From Ardenticatenales bacterium (lineage in GTDB: Bacteria; Chloroflexota; Anaerolineae; Epilineales; Epilineaceae), in NCBI GenBank assembly GCA_020853525.1, contig JADYYS010000029.1, positions 1-64,000 of the forward strand: DNA of 64,000 bases, in the 5' to 3' direction. The position numbers and the translations under genes were made by a program. This document shows positions 51,951 through 60,998 of this stretch, in pieces. How positions within the stretch are numbered: the first letter of the stretch is position 1; each line of letters begins with the position of its first letter. The notes below the pieces were generated by a model. The model saw only the letters and a program-made list of their open reading frames with translations. It did not search any database and was not told the DNA's origin.

Positions 51951-53645
51951 ATGCATCGCAGATTCGTCAGCGGCCTCGCGGTCGCTGCAGCAGCCGCCAC
52001 GCTTGGCGGCTTGATCTTCGGCGCGCCGGCGGCCCCCGACGCGCGCGCCCAGGGCACGGCGCCCGAGCGGATCGACACGGGCAAGGCGTGCTACGTCCAG
52101 CTGCCCGACATGCCCGCGGAGCGTTACGGCGGCTTCGGGGGCTACAACCCCGAGACGGGCGTGCTGGTGTACGCCGGCGGCGCGACGAAGTTCGGCGCCA
52201 ACGAGACCCGAGTGTTTGCCGACATGTACGCGCTCAAGCTAGACGGCGTAAAGGATGCCTGGCAAAAAGTGACGTACAGCGCCGGCGTTGGGTACGCCTC
52301 CGAGAAGAGCGACCAGGGCTGCCGCGAAATGTCTTCGGTCTCGCTGAACGGGTCGAACTGGCTGTCCGTCATGGGCAAGGACGGCTGCGACAACGGCAAC
52401 ACGGACACCTCCAAGAAGGGCGGCGACATCAAGGAACTGGCGATCGGCGACAGCGCCTCGTCCTCCGGTGTCCGTTGGATTCCCAACAGCGGCGTGAGCT
52501 CACTTCCAGCGGGCACCGAGCTGTTGAAGAACGAGGGCAAGCTGACGCGCCTCATGGCCGCGTACGACACGCAGCGCAGCCGGCTGATCTTCGGCCAAGG
52601 CAGCTACAACGACGAGATCCCGACGGAGTCGCAGGACGTCGTCTACTCGGCCAAGAAGTCCGGCTCGAAGTGGAACGTCCAGCAGCTGAACATCGGCGGC
52701 TCCAAGCCGGTTCGCCGGATGGGCACGTGCGCAGCGTACGTCTACGACAAGGACACCGGGGTGGACGGCGCGATCGTCCTCGGCGGCAACTCCGGCGGTC
52801 AGACGAGCACGACGTACAACGAGGTGTGGTGGATCGACTTCAAGTCCGGCACCAACGGTGTCTGGCAGGAGATCACGGATCGCTTCGCGAATCAGAAGAC
52901 GGCCGACGCCGAAGGCCTGAGCTTCGGCGGCCGGCGCGAGGGCGCGTGCGCTTACGACCCCGAGACGAAGATGTTCTACAGCTGGTTCGGCCGCGCGAGC
53001 TCGAGCATCAAGGACGGCGCGAGCCACTCCGCCGGGCTGTGGCGCGCGAACCTGTCGCAGCTGGGCGATGCGGCGGCGAGCTTGACGTGGGAGCGCCTCG
53101 GCGCCGACAACATCGAGTCGACGTCGGCCAAGAAGGTCCGCGCAGTGCGGGCGATCCCGAGCGTGTGGGACCCAAAGCACAAGCGCTTCTTCGTGCTCGG
53201 CGGCCGCGCCTCGGGCAGTGACGGCAACGAGGCCGTCGACCAGGCGTGGGTGCTCTATCCCGACGTGACCGGCGAGGCCTGCGCCACGCTCGACCCGTAC
53301 GCGCCGTTCCGGCCGGGCACGCTGCCGACGACATCGCCGCCTACAGCGACGACCCCGACCGGCGGCACGCCGGCGACACCGCGGCCGACGAACACGCCGG
53401 GCGTCTTTCCGACGGCCGACACGTCGGTGAGCGCCTGCCCGCAGGTGGAGAGCAAGGCCCCGGCGGCAGCACTTGCCCAGGCCCTCTCCAACCCGGCCAG
53501 CCTGAGCGGCTACAACGCGCCGTGCAACCCGAACGTGCCGCAGAGCCCGGTGAACCCGATCCGGCGCCACGTCACGCTTCGGAACGTCAACCTGCCCTAT
53601 CACCCGCTCTACAACGGCTTCGTCTTGCGCTGCGGCTGCCAGTAA
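51951..53645 (+). CDS. Secreted kelch/beta-propeller-like protein
   Basis: This 564-residue protein starts at ATG 51951 after GAGGAGAAG. A signal peptide (1-33, ending DARAQG) is followed by a propeller-like domain with repeated kelch-style segments: YGGFGGYNPETGVLVYAGG, AAYDTQRSRLIFGQGS, GAIVLGGNSGG, GACAYDPETKMFYSWFG and SVWDPKHKRFFVLGGRA. A Pro/Thr spacer (PTTSPPTATTPTGGTPATP) and a C-terminal segment with cysteines (ending FVLRCGCQ) complete it. No catalytic motif is recognised. Its Pho-box-like upstream repeats and position before pstS suggest induction by phosphate limitation. Confidence 0.82.
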   Translation: MHRRFVSGLAVAAAAATLGGLIFGAPAAPDARAQGTAPERIDTGKACYVQLPDMPAERYGGFGGYNPETGVLVYAGGATKFGANETRVFADMYALKLDGVKDAWQKVTYSAGVGYASEKSDQGCREMSSVSLNGSNWLSVMGKDGCDNGNTDTSKKGGDIKELAIGDSASSSGVRWIPNSGVSSLPAGTELLKNEGKLTRLMAAYDTQRSRLIFGQGSYNDEIPTESQDVVYSAKKSGSKWNVQQLNIGGSKPVRRMGTCAAYVYDKDTGVDGAIVLGGNSGGQTSTTYNEVWWIDFKSGTNGVWQEITDRFANQKTADAEGLSFGGRREGACAYDPETKMFYSWFGRASSSIKDGASHSAGLWRANLSQLGDAAASLTWERLGADNIESTSAKKVRAVRAIPSVWDPKHKRFFVLGGRASGSDGNEAVDQAWVLYPDVTGEACATLDPYAPFRPGTLPTTSPPTATTPTGGTPATPRPTNTPGVFPTADTSVSACPQVESKAPAAALAQALSNPASLSGYNAPCNPNVPQSPVNPIRRHVTLRNVNLPYHPLYNGFVLRCGCQ

Positions 53646-53709
53646 CGGGACGATCGCACTCGACCCTGTTATCGCCCGTCCGCCACGGGCCGGCTTGCTG
53701 CCTGCTTTC

Positions 53710-53748
53710 GGCCCACCGGGTCCGGGTTCGCCCCGGACCCGGTGGGCC
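53710..53748 (+). terminator. 17 bp hairpin terminator after the kelch gene
   Basis: GGCCCACCGGGTCCGGG (53710-53726) pairs perfectly with its inverse copy (53732-53748) around the loop TTCGC. The plus strand then reads GGTCCTTTCC, a weak T-rich end. This separates the kelch and pst transcripts. Confidence 0.75.
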
Positions 53749-53818
53749 GGTCCTTTCCGGCGCCCATCGTCGACGGTCCGGTCATCCCGATCGCCGATGC
53801 GCGAGCCGATGCGCCAGA

Positions 53819-53871
53819 TTAACGCGACTTAACGCCATCGTGCGACGGGTTTAAGGCCCGATTGATCTAAT
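53819..53871 (+). promoter_or_regulatory. Pho-box-like direct repeats and promoter of the pst operon
   Basis: TTAACG (53819), TTAACG (53829), a degenerate site near 53840, TTAAGG (53851) and TTGATC (53862) are spaced by about 10-11 bp. A possible -10, TCTAAT (53866-53871), follows at once. The array resembles PhoP binding sites and shares its TTAAC/TTAAGG elements with the region upstream of the kelch gene. Confidence 0.55.
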
Positions 53872-53983
53872 GGAGTGGTTGCCGCTGCTACGCTGGCCCC
53901 GATGCGGCGCCCCACGTCGCTGCTCCGCCGCAGTTCGAAGCGGCGGTCCGGCCCGAAACGTCCAACGAGGAGAACACGCACAC

Positions 53984-55042
53984 ATGTCCACCCCCACGCG
54001 CTCGAGCTTCATGCGGTTCGGTTTCATCGCCGTCGCCGCCCTGACCATGGCCGCCTGCGGTCCGGAGGACGCTCCGCCGGCCGCCGAGCCGACGGCGGCG
54101 ACGGTCGCCGAGATGCCGACGACCGCCCCGGCCGAGATGCCCACCGATGCGCCCGCCCCGTCGGCCGACGCCGGCGCCGTGCAACTCGCCCCCGTCGACC
54201 CGTCCGCCGTCACCGGCGACATCGTCACCGCCGGCAGCTCGACCGTGTTCCCGCTCTCCGAGCGCATCGCCGCCCGCTTCAAGGACGAGGGCTACGCCGG
54301 CAACGTCACGATCGACAGCGTCGGCACCGGCGCCGGCTTCGAGCGCTTTTGCACGGCCGGCGAGACCGACATCGCCAACGCCAGCCGCGCGATCAAGGAT
54401 GAGGAGAAGGCGAACTGCGCGAAGATCAACCGCGAGGTCGTCGAGTTTCGCGTCGGCACGGACGCGCTGGCGATCGTCGTGAACCCGGAGAACACCTGGG
54501 CGGAGGACATCACGGTCGAAGAGCTTAAGACGATGTTCTCGGGCGCCAAGACGTGGCAGGACGTGCGGGCCGACTGGCCGGCCGAGCCCGTGAAGCTCTT
54601 CAGCCCCGGCACGGACAGCGGCACGTTCGACTACTTCGTCGAGGCGGTGTTCGAGAAGGACGAGGCCCCGCTCCTGGCCGCCAACCCGCAGATGTCCGAG
54701 GACGACAACATCCTGGCGCAGGGCGTCGAGGGGGACAAGGGCGCGATCGGCTACTTCGGCTATGCGTACTATGCCGAGAGCGGCGGGAAGCTCAAGATCC
54801 TGAAGGTGGATGGCGTCGAGGCAGGCGGGACGACGGTCGAGGACGGCACGTATCCGCTGTCGCGACCGCTGTTCATCTACTCATCGAAGGACGTCCTCAC
54901 GGCCAAGCCGCAGGTGGCGAGCTTCGTCAGCTACTACTTGTCGACGGTGAACGAGGAGATCGTCGAGGCGGGCTACTTCCCAGCCAGCGCCGAGGCGCTC
55001 GACGAGGCGGAGACGGCTTGGACGACGGCGGCCGGTCAGTAG
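53984..55042 (+). CDS. pstS: Phosphate ABC transporter substrate-binding lipoprotein PstS
   Basis: This protein binds phosphate outside the membrane and delivers it to PstCA. The 352-residue precursor has a lipoprotein signal with lipobox LTMAAC (Cys near residue 23), a Pro/Thr/Ala linker, then the binding domain: VTAGSSTVFPLSERIAARF, SVGTGAGFERFCTAGETDIANASR, and FSPGTDSGTFDYFVEAVF (phosphate-contacting Ser/Gly/Asp segments). GAGGAG lies about 12 bases upstream of the ATG. It is the first gene of pstS-C-A-B-phoU and is preceded by Pho-box-like repeats. Confidence 0.95.
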   Translation: MSTPTRSSFMRFGFIAVAALTMAACGPEDAPPAAEPTAATVAEMPTTAPAEMPTDAPAPSADAGAVQLAPVDPSAVTGDIVTAGSSTVFPLSERIAARFKDEGYAGNVTIDSVGTGAGFERFCTAGETDIANASRAIKDEEKANCAKINREVVEFRVGTDALAIVVNPENTWAEDITVEELKTMFSGAKTWQDVRADWPAEPVKLFSPGTDSGTFDYFVEAVFEKDEAPLLAANPQMSEDDNILAQGVEGDKGAIGYFGYAYYAESGGKLKILKVDGVEAGGTTVEDGTYPLSRPLFIYSSKDVLTAKPQVASFVSYYLSTVNEEIVEAGYFPASAEALDEAETAWTTAAGQ

Positions 55043-55054
55043 GCCGACCCGTTG

Positions 55055-55137
55055 GGGAGCGCCTGTGCCGCTGTCGCGGCGGGCGTCGATGGGCGGTACA
55101 ATCCCATCGGCGCTTCGCGACAGCGGCAGGCGCTCCC
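55055..55137 (+). promoter_or_regulatory. Long inverted repeat between pstS and pstC
   Basis: The left arm (55055-55078) and right arm (55116-55137) are inverse copies over 22 bp apart from a 2-base bulge. Inside the loop a second stem, GATGGG (55088-55093) with CCCATC (55103-55108), encloses TACAAT (55097-55102). It starts 13 bases after the pstS stop. It could act as an RNA stability or attenuation element that keeps pstS expression above that of pstCAB, or hold an internal promoter. Confidence 0.65.
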
Positions 55138-55193
55138 GCGCGCGGCAACAACCGGTCGCCGCAGGTGACGCGACGGATGGGTGGCCATACTCG

Positions 55194-56168
55194 ATGGACG
55201 AGGCGGAAACGATGGCGATTGCAGCCGAAACGGTGAGCGCCTCTGGGCGCGCACGGGCCGAAGTTCGCGCGAGTCTTCGCCGGCGGTCGCGGCCGACGGA
55301 GAGCGTCATCCAGGGTCTCCTGTTCCTGTGCGGCGCGATCTCGATCCTGACGACGATCGGCATCGTGTTCGTCCTGACCCGTGAGAGCCTGCGGTTCTTT
55401 GCCGACCCCGACGTCTCCGTCTGGAAGTTCCTGACCGGCACCACCTGGCAGCCGCACCTGAAGCAGTTCGGCATCCTGCCGCTGGTCAACGCCACCCTCG
55501 GAACGTCCGCCATCGCGATGGTCGTGGCCCTTCCGCTCGGGCTGGCGGTGGCCATCTACTTGAGCGAATACGCATCGTCGCCGATGCGCAACGCGCTCAA
55601 GCCGGTGCTCGAAGTGCTCGCCGGCATTCCGACCGTCGTCTTCGGCTATTTCGCCCTCATGTTCATGACGCCGCTGCTGCGGCTCGTCCTCGGCGCCGAT
55701 CTCGTCTCCGGCTACAACATGGCGTCGGCAGGCATCGTCATCGGCATCCTCATCCTGCCGCTCGTCACTTCCATGAGCGAGGACGCGCTCCACGCCGTGC
55801 CGCGCAGCCTGCGCGAGGCCAGTTTCGCCCTGGGTGCGACACGGCTGGAGACGAGCATGCATGTCGTCCTGCCGGCCGCGCTCTCCGGGATCGCCGCTGC
55901 GTTCATCCTGGCGATCTCGCGCGCCATCGGCGAAACGATGGTCGTCGCGATCGCGTCCGGCGCCAGCCCGAACCTCACGTTCAATCCGTTCCAGCCGGCG
56001 GAGACGATGACCGGGCACATCGCCCGCATCTCGTCGGGCGACCTCAGCTTCAACACGATCGACTACGACAGCATCTTCGCGATCGGCCTGATGCTCTTCC
56101 TCATGACGCTCGGCCTGAACGCCGTCAGCCAGCGGATCGTGCGGCGCTTCCGGGAGCAGTACGAATGA
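55194..56168 (+). CDS. pstC: Phosphate ABC transporter permease PstC
   Basis: PstC is a membrane subunit of the high-affinity phosphate importer. About 324 residues from ATG 55194 (55212 is also plausible, with GAGG 8 bases upstream). About six membrane helices are visible, with the BPD permease motif EASFALGATRLETSMHVVLPAALSG (EAA loop) and ISRAIGETMVVAIASG. LAGIPTVVFGYFALMFM is typical of PstC. The frame is open further upstream but runs through the inverted repeat. The stop overlaps the pstA ATG. Confidence 0.93.
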   Translation: MDEAETMAIAAETVSASGRARAEVRASLRRRSRPTESVIQGLLFLCGAISILTTIGIVFVLTRESLRFFADPDVSVWKFLTGTTWQPHLKQFGILPLVNATLGTSAIAMVVALPLGLAVAIYLSEYASSPMRNALKPVLEVLAGIPTVVFGYFALMFMTPLLRLVLGADLVSGYNMASAGIVIGILILPLVTSMSEDALHAVPRSLREASFALGATRLETSMHVVLPAALSGIAAAFILAISRAIGETMVVAIASGASPNLTFNPFQPAETMTGHIARISSGDLSFNTIDYDSIFAIGLMLFLMTLGLNAVSQRIVRRFREQYE

Positions 56169-57454
56169 TCGACGCCAGGTCATCCGCCGGTCGGAACGAT
56201 GTCCAGCCGCCGCCGTCGCTCGGTGCAACCGAGGGCTTCGAGCCACGGGTCGACGCGCGGCGCCGCCGCGCCGATCTCTGGCGGCAGGGATTCCGCGCAT
56301 CGACGCTCGTGGCGATCCTCGTGCTCGCCGCGCTGCTCCTGAACGTCGCCAACAGCGCGTTCGGTTACACGGCCGTCCAGGTGAAGCGCGACCCGGCGAC
56401 GGTCCTCTATCACGGGGTGGCGCTCGACCAACTCGACGCAGCCGGACTCGTCGGGCTGTTGGAAAGCGAGCTGAAGCCGGGCGTCGTGCGGAGACTGAAC
56501 GGCGAGGCGCCGCTTGTGTCGCGGTCCGTACGCGATCTGCACGCCCTCGCCACGGAGCGGATCGTCCAACCCAAGGTCGTCCGCACGTGGTCGCTGCTCG
56601 ACTCGGTGTTCCGCCGGGGCGCCGTCAGGCGCGCGCACGCAGCCGAGTTCCCGAACACGGCGCTCGTGTTCCGGTCCTGGCTGACCGCCGACTTCCTCCT
56701 GTCGCCGCAGGATCCCGATCCCGAGAAGTCCGGCGTGAGCACCGCCATCAAGGGCTCGCTGTGGATGATCCTCATCACGATCTTGTTCGCGTTCCCGGTC
56801 GGTGTGGGCGCGGCGATCTACCTCGAGGAGTACGCGGACAAGCGCAGCCGGATCAATCAGTTGATCCAGACGAACATCAACAACCTGGCCGGCGTGCCGT
56901 CCATCATCTACGGCATGCTCGGCCTGGCGATCCTCGTGCGATTCCTCCAACCCTTCACCAGCGGCGCCATCTTCGGCATGGCCGGCGGCGACTCGCCCAA
57001 CGGCAGGACGATCCTCTCGGGCGGCCTCACGCTCGGACTCCTCATCCTGCCCGTGCTCATCATCAACGGCCAGGAGGCGATCCGCGCCGTGCCGCAGAGC
57101 CTGCGCCAGGCCAGCTTCGGGCTCGGCGGGACGAAATGGCAGACGATCTGGCACCACGTCCTGCCCGGCGCGCTGCCGGGGATCCTCACCGGCGCAATCC
57201 TGGCGGTCTCGCGCGCGATCGGTGAGACCGCGCCGATCCTCGTCATCGGTGCGAGCACGTACGTGGCGCTCGATCCGTCGGGGCCGTTCTCGAAGTTCAC
57301 GGCGCTGCCGATCCAGATCTACCAATGGACGAGCCGCCCGTCGGACGTCTTCCGCAACATCGCCGCCGCCGCGATCCTGGCCCTGCTCATCCTGCTCCTC
57401 ACACTGAACGCCTCAGCGATCTTCCTCCGCAACCGCTACCGCGCCAAGGGGTGA
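56165..57454 (+). CDS. pstA: Phosphate ABC transporter permease PstA
   Basis: This is the second membrane subunit. The 429-residue protein is long for PstA (usually 280-300). After the first helix (about 45-62) an extracytoplasmic region of about 130 residues (70-195) precedes the conserved core. The core shows [21 protein letters not shown], the EAA loop [21 protein letters not shown] and [16 protein letters not shown]. It is coupled to pstC by a 4-base overlap, and pstB follows after 5 bases. Confidence 0.93.
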   Translation: MIDARSSAGRNDVQPPPSLGATEGFEPRVDARRRRADLWRQGFRASTLVAILVLAALLLNVANSAFGYTAVQVKRDPATVLYHGVALDQLDAAGLVGLLESELKPGVVRRLNGEAPLVSRSVRDLHALATERIVQPKVVRTWSLLDSVFRRGAVRRAHAAEFPNTALVFRSWLTADFLLSPQDPDPEKSGVSTAIKGSLWMILITILFAFPVGVGAAIYLEEYADKRSRINQLIQTNINNLAGVPSIIYGMLGLAILVRFLQPFTSGAIFGMAGGDSPNGRTILSGGLTLGLLILPVLIINGQEAIRAVPQSLRQASFGLGGTKWQTIWHHVLPGALPGILTGAILAVSRAIGETAPILVIGASTYVALDPSGPFSKFTALPIQIYQWTSRPSDVFRNIAAAAILALLILLLTLNASAIFLRNRYRAKG

Positions 57455-57459
57455 TCCCG

Positions 57460-58335
57460 ATGACCGTACAGACGCGCCCGCCGCGCCTGCAGTCAGCCGA
57501 AGGAGAAGTGCAGCAGCCGCGCGTCTTCGACAGCACGACGAACCCGGAAGCGCTGCGCGCACCGCAGGGCATGCCGATGGCGATGGCCACCCGCGACCTC
57601 GCCGTGCACTACGCCGCCTTCCTCGCCGTGCGCGGCGTCGACCTGGCCGTGGCGCGCAACAAGATCACGGCGCTCATCGGCCCGTCCGGCTGCGGCAAGA
57701 GCACCGTGCTCCGGTGCTTCAACCGGATGAACGACCTGATCCCGACGGCGCAGGTGAGCGGCAAGGTCGAGCTCGACGGCGTGGACATCTACGCGCCGGA
57801 CATCGACCCGGTCGAGGTGCGGCGCAAGGTCGGGATGGTGTTCCAGAAGCCCAACCCGTTCCCGAAGACGATCTACGAGAACGTCGCCTGGGGCGCGCGG
57901 ATCAACGGCTACCGCGGGCGGATGGACGACCTCGTGGAAGATGCGCTGCAGCGCGCCGCCTTGTGGGACGAGGTGAAGGACAAGCTGCAGGCCAGCGGCC
58001 TCTCCTTGTCCGGCGGCCAGCAACAGCGGCTGTGCATCGCCCGGGCGATCGCCGTGCGGCCCGAGATCATCCTGATGGACGAGCCGTGCTCCGCCCTCGA
58101 CCCGATCGCGACGCTGCGGATCGAGGAGCTCATGCAGACGCTCAAGAGCGACTACACGATCGTCATCGTGACGCACAACATGCAGCAGGCGGCCCGCGCT
58201 TCGGACTACACGGCCTTCTTCTCGGTGGGCAGCCAGCGAGACGGCTACTTGGTGGAGTTCGGCCCGACGGCCGAGCTCTTCACGAACCCGGTCGATCCAC
58301 GGACCGAGGACTACATCACCGGCCGCTTCGGCTGA
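57460..58335 (+). CDS. pstB: Phosphate ABC transporter ATP-binding protein PstB
   Basis: PstB is the ATPase of the importer. The 291-residue protein shows Walker [21 protein letters not shown] (PstB-typical), the Q-loop [19 protein letters not shown], the signature [15 protein letters not shown], Walker [17 protein letters not shown] and the switch His in [10 protein letters not shown]. About 40 polar residues precede the domain. It sits between pstA and phoU with very short gaps. Confidence 0.97.
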   Translation: MTVQTRPPRLQSAEGEVQQPRVFDSTTNPEALRAPQGMPMAMATRDLAVHYAAFLAVRGVDLAVARNKITALIGPSGCGKSTVLRCFNRMNDLIPTAQVSGKVELDGVDIYAPDIDPVEVRRKVGMVFQKPNPFPKTIYENVAWGARINGYRGRMDDLVEDALQRAALWDEVKDKLQASGLSLSGGQQQRLCIARAIAVRPEIILMDEPCSALDPIATLRIEELMQTLKSDYTIVIVTHNMQQAARASDYTAFFSVGSQRDGYLVEFGPTAELFTNPVDPRTEDYITGRFG

Positions 58336-58350
58336 GTAGGAGCGTCGCCA

Positions 58351-59052
58351 ATGGCCCGCGCGCTGTACGACCGTGAACTCCACCGCCTCGAGAACGAGGT
58401 CCAGACCCTCGGCAACATGGTGCGCGACGCGCTGCGCCACAGCACGGACAACCTTCGCCGCGACGATCTTGCGGCGTCCGAGCGCCTGATGGCGTTCGAC
58501 CGCGACATCAACAGCCGACGTTACCGAGTCGAGAGCGAGATCATGACGCTCATCGCCACGCAGCAGCCGGTGGCGGGCGACATCCGCCTGCTGGCCGCGA
58601 TGCTCGAGGTCGTCGGCGAGCTCGAGCGGATGGGCGATTACGCCAAGGGCATCGCCACGATCCACGTCCGGCTGGCCGGCTGGCAGATGCCGTCCGACGT
58701 CCTCGACCGCCTCGAGCACATGGCCGACATCGCCGCCGACATGCTCGGCCGCGCCCTCGACGCCTTCGAGCGCCGCGATGCCGCCATCGCCCGCGCCGTC
58801 ATCGCCGACGACGACACGATCGACGCCGTGTTCAACGAGGTCTTCGCCGCCACGATCTCCGGTCCGGTGGACGACGCGCGCGCGATCGAGCGCGCCAACT
58901 ACATGCTCTGGGTCGCCCACAACCTCGAACGCGCCGCCGACCGCGTGACGAACATCTGCGAGCGCGTCATCTACACCGTCACGGGGCGCCAGGCCGTGGT
59001 CGAGGAGGACGAGGCGACCGATCGGGGCGACGCGGTCAGCGTCTTCGGATAG
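58351..59052 (+). CDS. phoU: Phosphate signalling protein PhoU
   Basis: PhoU links Pst transport to the PhoR-type kinase and restrains the Pho response under phosphate sufficiency. The 233-residue protein has two three-helix PhoU repeats with the metal-binding ExxxD motifs VVGELERMGDYAKGIA (near 88-103) and HNLERAADRVTNICE (near 190-204). No phoR/phoB genes are in the window. Tandem 11 bp repeats follow its stop. Confidence 0.95.
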   Translation: MARALYDRELHRLENEVQTLGNMVRDALRHSTDNLRRDDLAASERLMAFDRDINSRRYRVESEIMTLIATQQPVAGDIRLLAAMLEVVGELERMGDYAKGIATIHVRLAGWQMPSDVLDRLEHMADIAADMLGRALDAFERRDAAIARAVIADDDTIDAVFNEVFAATISGPVDDARAIERANYMLWVAHNLERAADRVTNICERVIYTVTGRQAVVEEDEATDRGDAVSVFG

Positions 59053-59069
59053 CGCCAGACGACCGTTCT

Positions 59070-59113
59070 GCGACGGTTGCGCGACGGTCGCGCGACGGCG
59101 GCGCGGCGGTTTC
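59070..59113 (+). repeat. Four 11 bp tandem repeats after phoU
   Basis: The unit GCGACGGTTGC is repeated at 59070, 59081, 59092 and 59103 with small changes, starting 18 bases after the phoU stop. A further partial unit follows. Confidence 0.65.
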
Positions 59114-59141
59114 GCGGCGCTCCAAGCGCCCAGACATGCGG

Positions 59142-59183
59142 TATCTTCGACTCCAGTCGTTCCCGTCGCTGAAACAACTGGAG
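59142..59183 (+). promoter_or_regulatory. Promoter and ribosome-site-masking stem of the propeller lipoprotein gene
   Basis: A -10-like TATCTT (59142-59147) is followed by CTCCAGT (59151-59157), inverted as ACTGGAG (59177-59183). The second arm contains the GGAG that would serve as ribosome site for ATG 59191, so the stem could mask it. Confidence 0.4.
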
Positions 59184-59190
59184 CCCACCG

Positions 59191-60855
59191 ATGTCCTCGC
59201 CGTTCCCGGTCCCGTCGTCCCGCACCCCCCTCGCCACCTCGTTCGCGCCGCTGTTCACGCTGATCGGCCTCGCCGCCGTGGCGACGACACAGGGCTGCCG
59301 ACTCCCGTCCACCGGCGACAAGACGGCGCCAGACGGCACCGCCGTCGAGACGCCCGACCCACGATCGGTCGCCGTTCCGCCGAACGCGGCACTGCTGCCC
59401 GCGCCGGGGCCGTACCTGCTCCATCGCATCCCAGGTGTCGTCGACAATGTCGACGGCGACACAACCGACCTCGCCGTCCGCCACGCCGACGGCGCCCTCG
59501 CCGCCACGTGGCGCGTGCCGGAGGGCGGCCGGGTGCGCAACGTAGGCACGGCGCTATCGCCCGACGGCCGCTGGCTGGCCTACGTCACGGGCGACGACCC
59601 GGACTGGCATCTGACGGCGCCGATGACGAAACCCCTCACGCTCCACGTTCTGGATCTCATGCGCGGCAGCGAGGCGTTCGCAACACGGCTGCTGCACGAC
59701 GACATCGAGCGCGACTTGCGCCGCCTGGCCGGCGACGTCGCCGTGCGCTACTTCGACGGCACGCCCACGCCGTCCGCCGCGGCGACTGATCCGCCGGGCG
59801 TCCCGACGCCGTGGCAGCCGGGCTGGGCCGCCGAAGACGTCCTCTGTGCCTTCCGATCCGGTCTTGGCGTCGTCGCATGGTCGCCGGCGAGCACGCACCT
59901 CGCGTTCGTCGGCGCACTGGACGGGCCGTCCGGTGACGTGTTCGTCGCGGACGTCGCCGGCTGGCAGGTGCGGCGCGTGTCCGACGAACCGACGCATGCG
60001 TTCCGGTTGGCGTGGTCGCCGGATGGGCAGTGGATCCTGCACGAGGGGGCCGCATGGTGCGGCCGCGCGGCCGGCGATGTGATGGCGGAGACCACCGACG
60101 TGTCGAGCGTCGACGGTTCCGTCCAGCGCCACGTCTGGGGCGGCAGCGGCATCGGAAGCTGGCTCGTCCGCTGGCCCGACGGATGGCTCGGCGACCACGA
60201 CGCGATCGTCCATCAGGAGTCCAATGGGGTCGGCTGCTGCGACGTCGTCCGGCTGGATGTGCGTACAGGGATCACCCGCTCGTTGGGGACTTGGGCAGGG
60301 GAGCCGTTCGTCATCGATCGACCGACGCGCCAGATCATCTTGAGCGGCAACTTCGCAGCATCCCCGCCGGCCGAGACAACGAAGCGTGGCGTGTTTGTCG
60401 TGGATGCCGACAGCGGGGCGCGCGAGCAGGTGCACGACCAGGCGTGCCGCGTCGATGCGTGGGGCGCGCCCGAACGGCCGTTCGTTCGCCTGCAGGGCGA
60501 CGGCGTTGAGCCGTGTGACGCGGCCGCGTTCGGCAAGGGCGTTGACGATGTGGCCATCGGCCCGTTCGGCCGATTCGCTCATACCTACGTGTCGATGGGC
60601 GGCGCATGGCGAGTGGTCGTCGACGAGCACGGTTGGACGGCCTTTGACCCTGACGGCGGTCCGCACGCCTACCACACGCAAGACGGGATCGCCGGCGTCA
60701 CGTTTCGGCCCGACGAGCGCGGGCTCTTCTGGGGCGCCAACGACCGGCTGTGGTATGCCGACGTGCCGGATGGCGAGGCTCGGGCGGTCGGGCCGCTGGC
60801 GGAGCATGCGTTGAACCCGTTCGATGTCGCGTGGCTGATGGTCGCCATGCAATAG
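59191..60855 (+). CDS. Putative lipoprotein with beta-propeller repeats
   Basis: This 554-residue exported protein has a hydrophobic signal ending in a lipobox-like TTQGC (Cys near 36), then repeated blades of the PD40/WD40-like type: TALSPDGRWLAYVTG, VAWSPASTHLAFVGAL, LAWSPDGQWILHEGAAW, GVTFRPDERGLFWGAND. Such TolB-like propellers mediate binding rather than catalysis. I cannot name the ligand. It is monocistronic as far as can be seen, between phoU and the DUF983 gene. Cys pairs (GVGCCD) occur mid-protein. Confidence 0.78.
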   Translation: MSSPFPVPSSRTPLATSFAPLFTLIGLAAVATTQGCRLPSTGDKTAPDGTAVETPDPRSVAVPPNAALLPAPGPYLLHRIPGVVDNVDGDTTDLAVRHADGALAATWRVPEGGRVRNVGTALSPDGRWLAYVTGDDPDWHLTAPMTKPLTLHVLDLMRGSEAFATRLLHDDIERDLRRLAGDVAVRYFDGTPTPSAAATDPPGVPTPWQPGWAAEDVLCAFRSGLGVVAWSPASTHLAFVGALDGPSGDVFVADVAGWQVRRVSDEPTHAFRLAWSPDGQWILHEGAAWCGRAAGDVMAETTDVSSVDGSVQRHVWGGSGIGSWLVRWPDGWLGDHDAIVHQESNGVGCCDVVRLDVRTGITRSLGTWAGEPFVIDRPTRQIILSGNFAASPPAETTKRGVFVVDADSGAREQVHDQACRVDAWGAPERPFVRLQGDGVEPCDAAAFGKGVDDVAIGPFGRFAHTYVSMGGAWRVVVDEHGWTAFDPDGGPHAYHTQDGIAGVTFRPDERGLFWGANDRLWYADVPDGEARAVGPLAEHALNPFDVAWLMVAMQ

Positions 60856-60858
60856 GGT

Positions 60859-60893
60859 GCGATCAACAGGGAGCGATCAACAGGGGGCGATCA
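60859..60893 (+). repeat. 14 bp tandem repeats after the lipoprotein gene
   Basis: GCGATCAACAGGGA (60859) and GCGATCAACAGGGG (60873), followed by a partial third copy (60887), lie 3 bases after the stop codon. Confidence 0.7.
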
Positions 60894-60986
60894 GGCGACC
60901 CTTTCGCGGGCGGAAGACGCGCGTTCAATGCCTTGGTCCGAGCTCTTCCAGACAGGAAACCGCTCGGATCAAGGCTTCACTTCACG

Positions 60987-60998
60987 TACAATCCCGCC
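60987..60998 (+). promoter_or_regulatory. -10 element of a probable leaderless DUF983 transcript
   Basis: TACAAT (60987-60992) is separated by six bases from the ATG at 60999. No ribosome site is possible in that gap. Confidence 0.55.

Noticed and set aside
55097-55102. TACAAT inside the pstS-pstC hairpin as a definite internal promoter
   Set aside because: It lacks a -35 and lies in the loop of a strong repeat, so it is kept only as a possibility in the hairpin entry.
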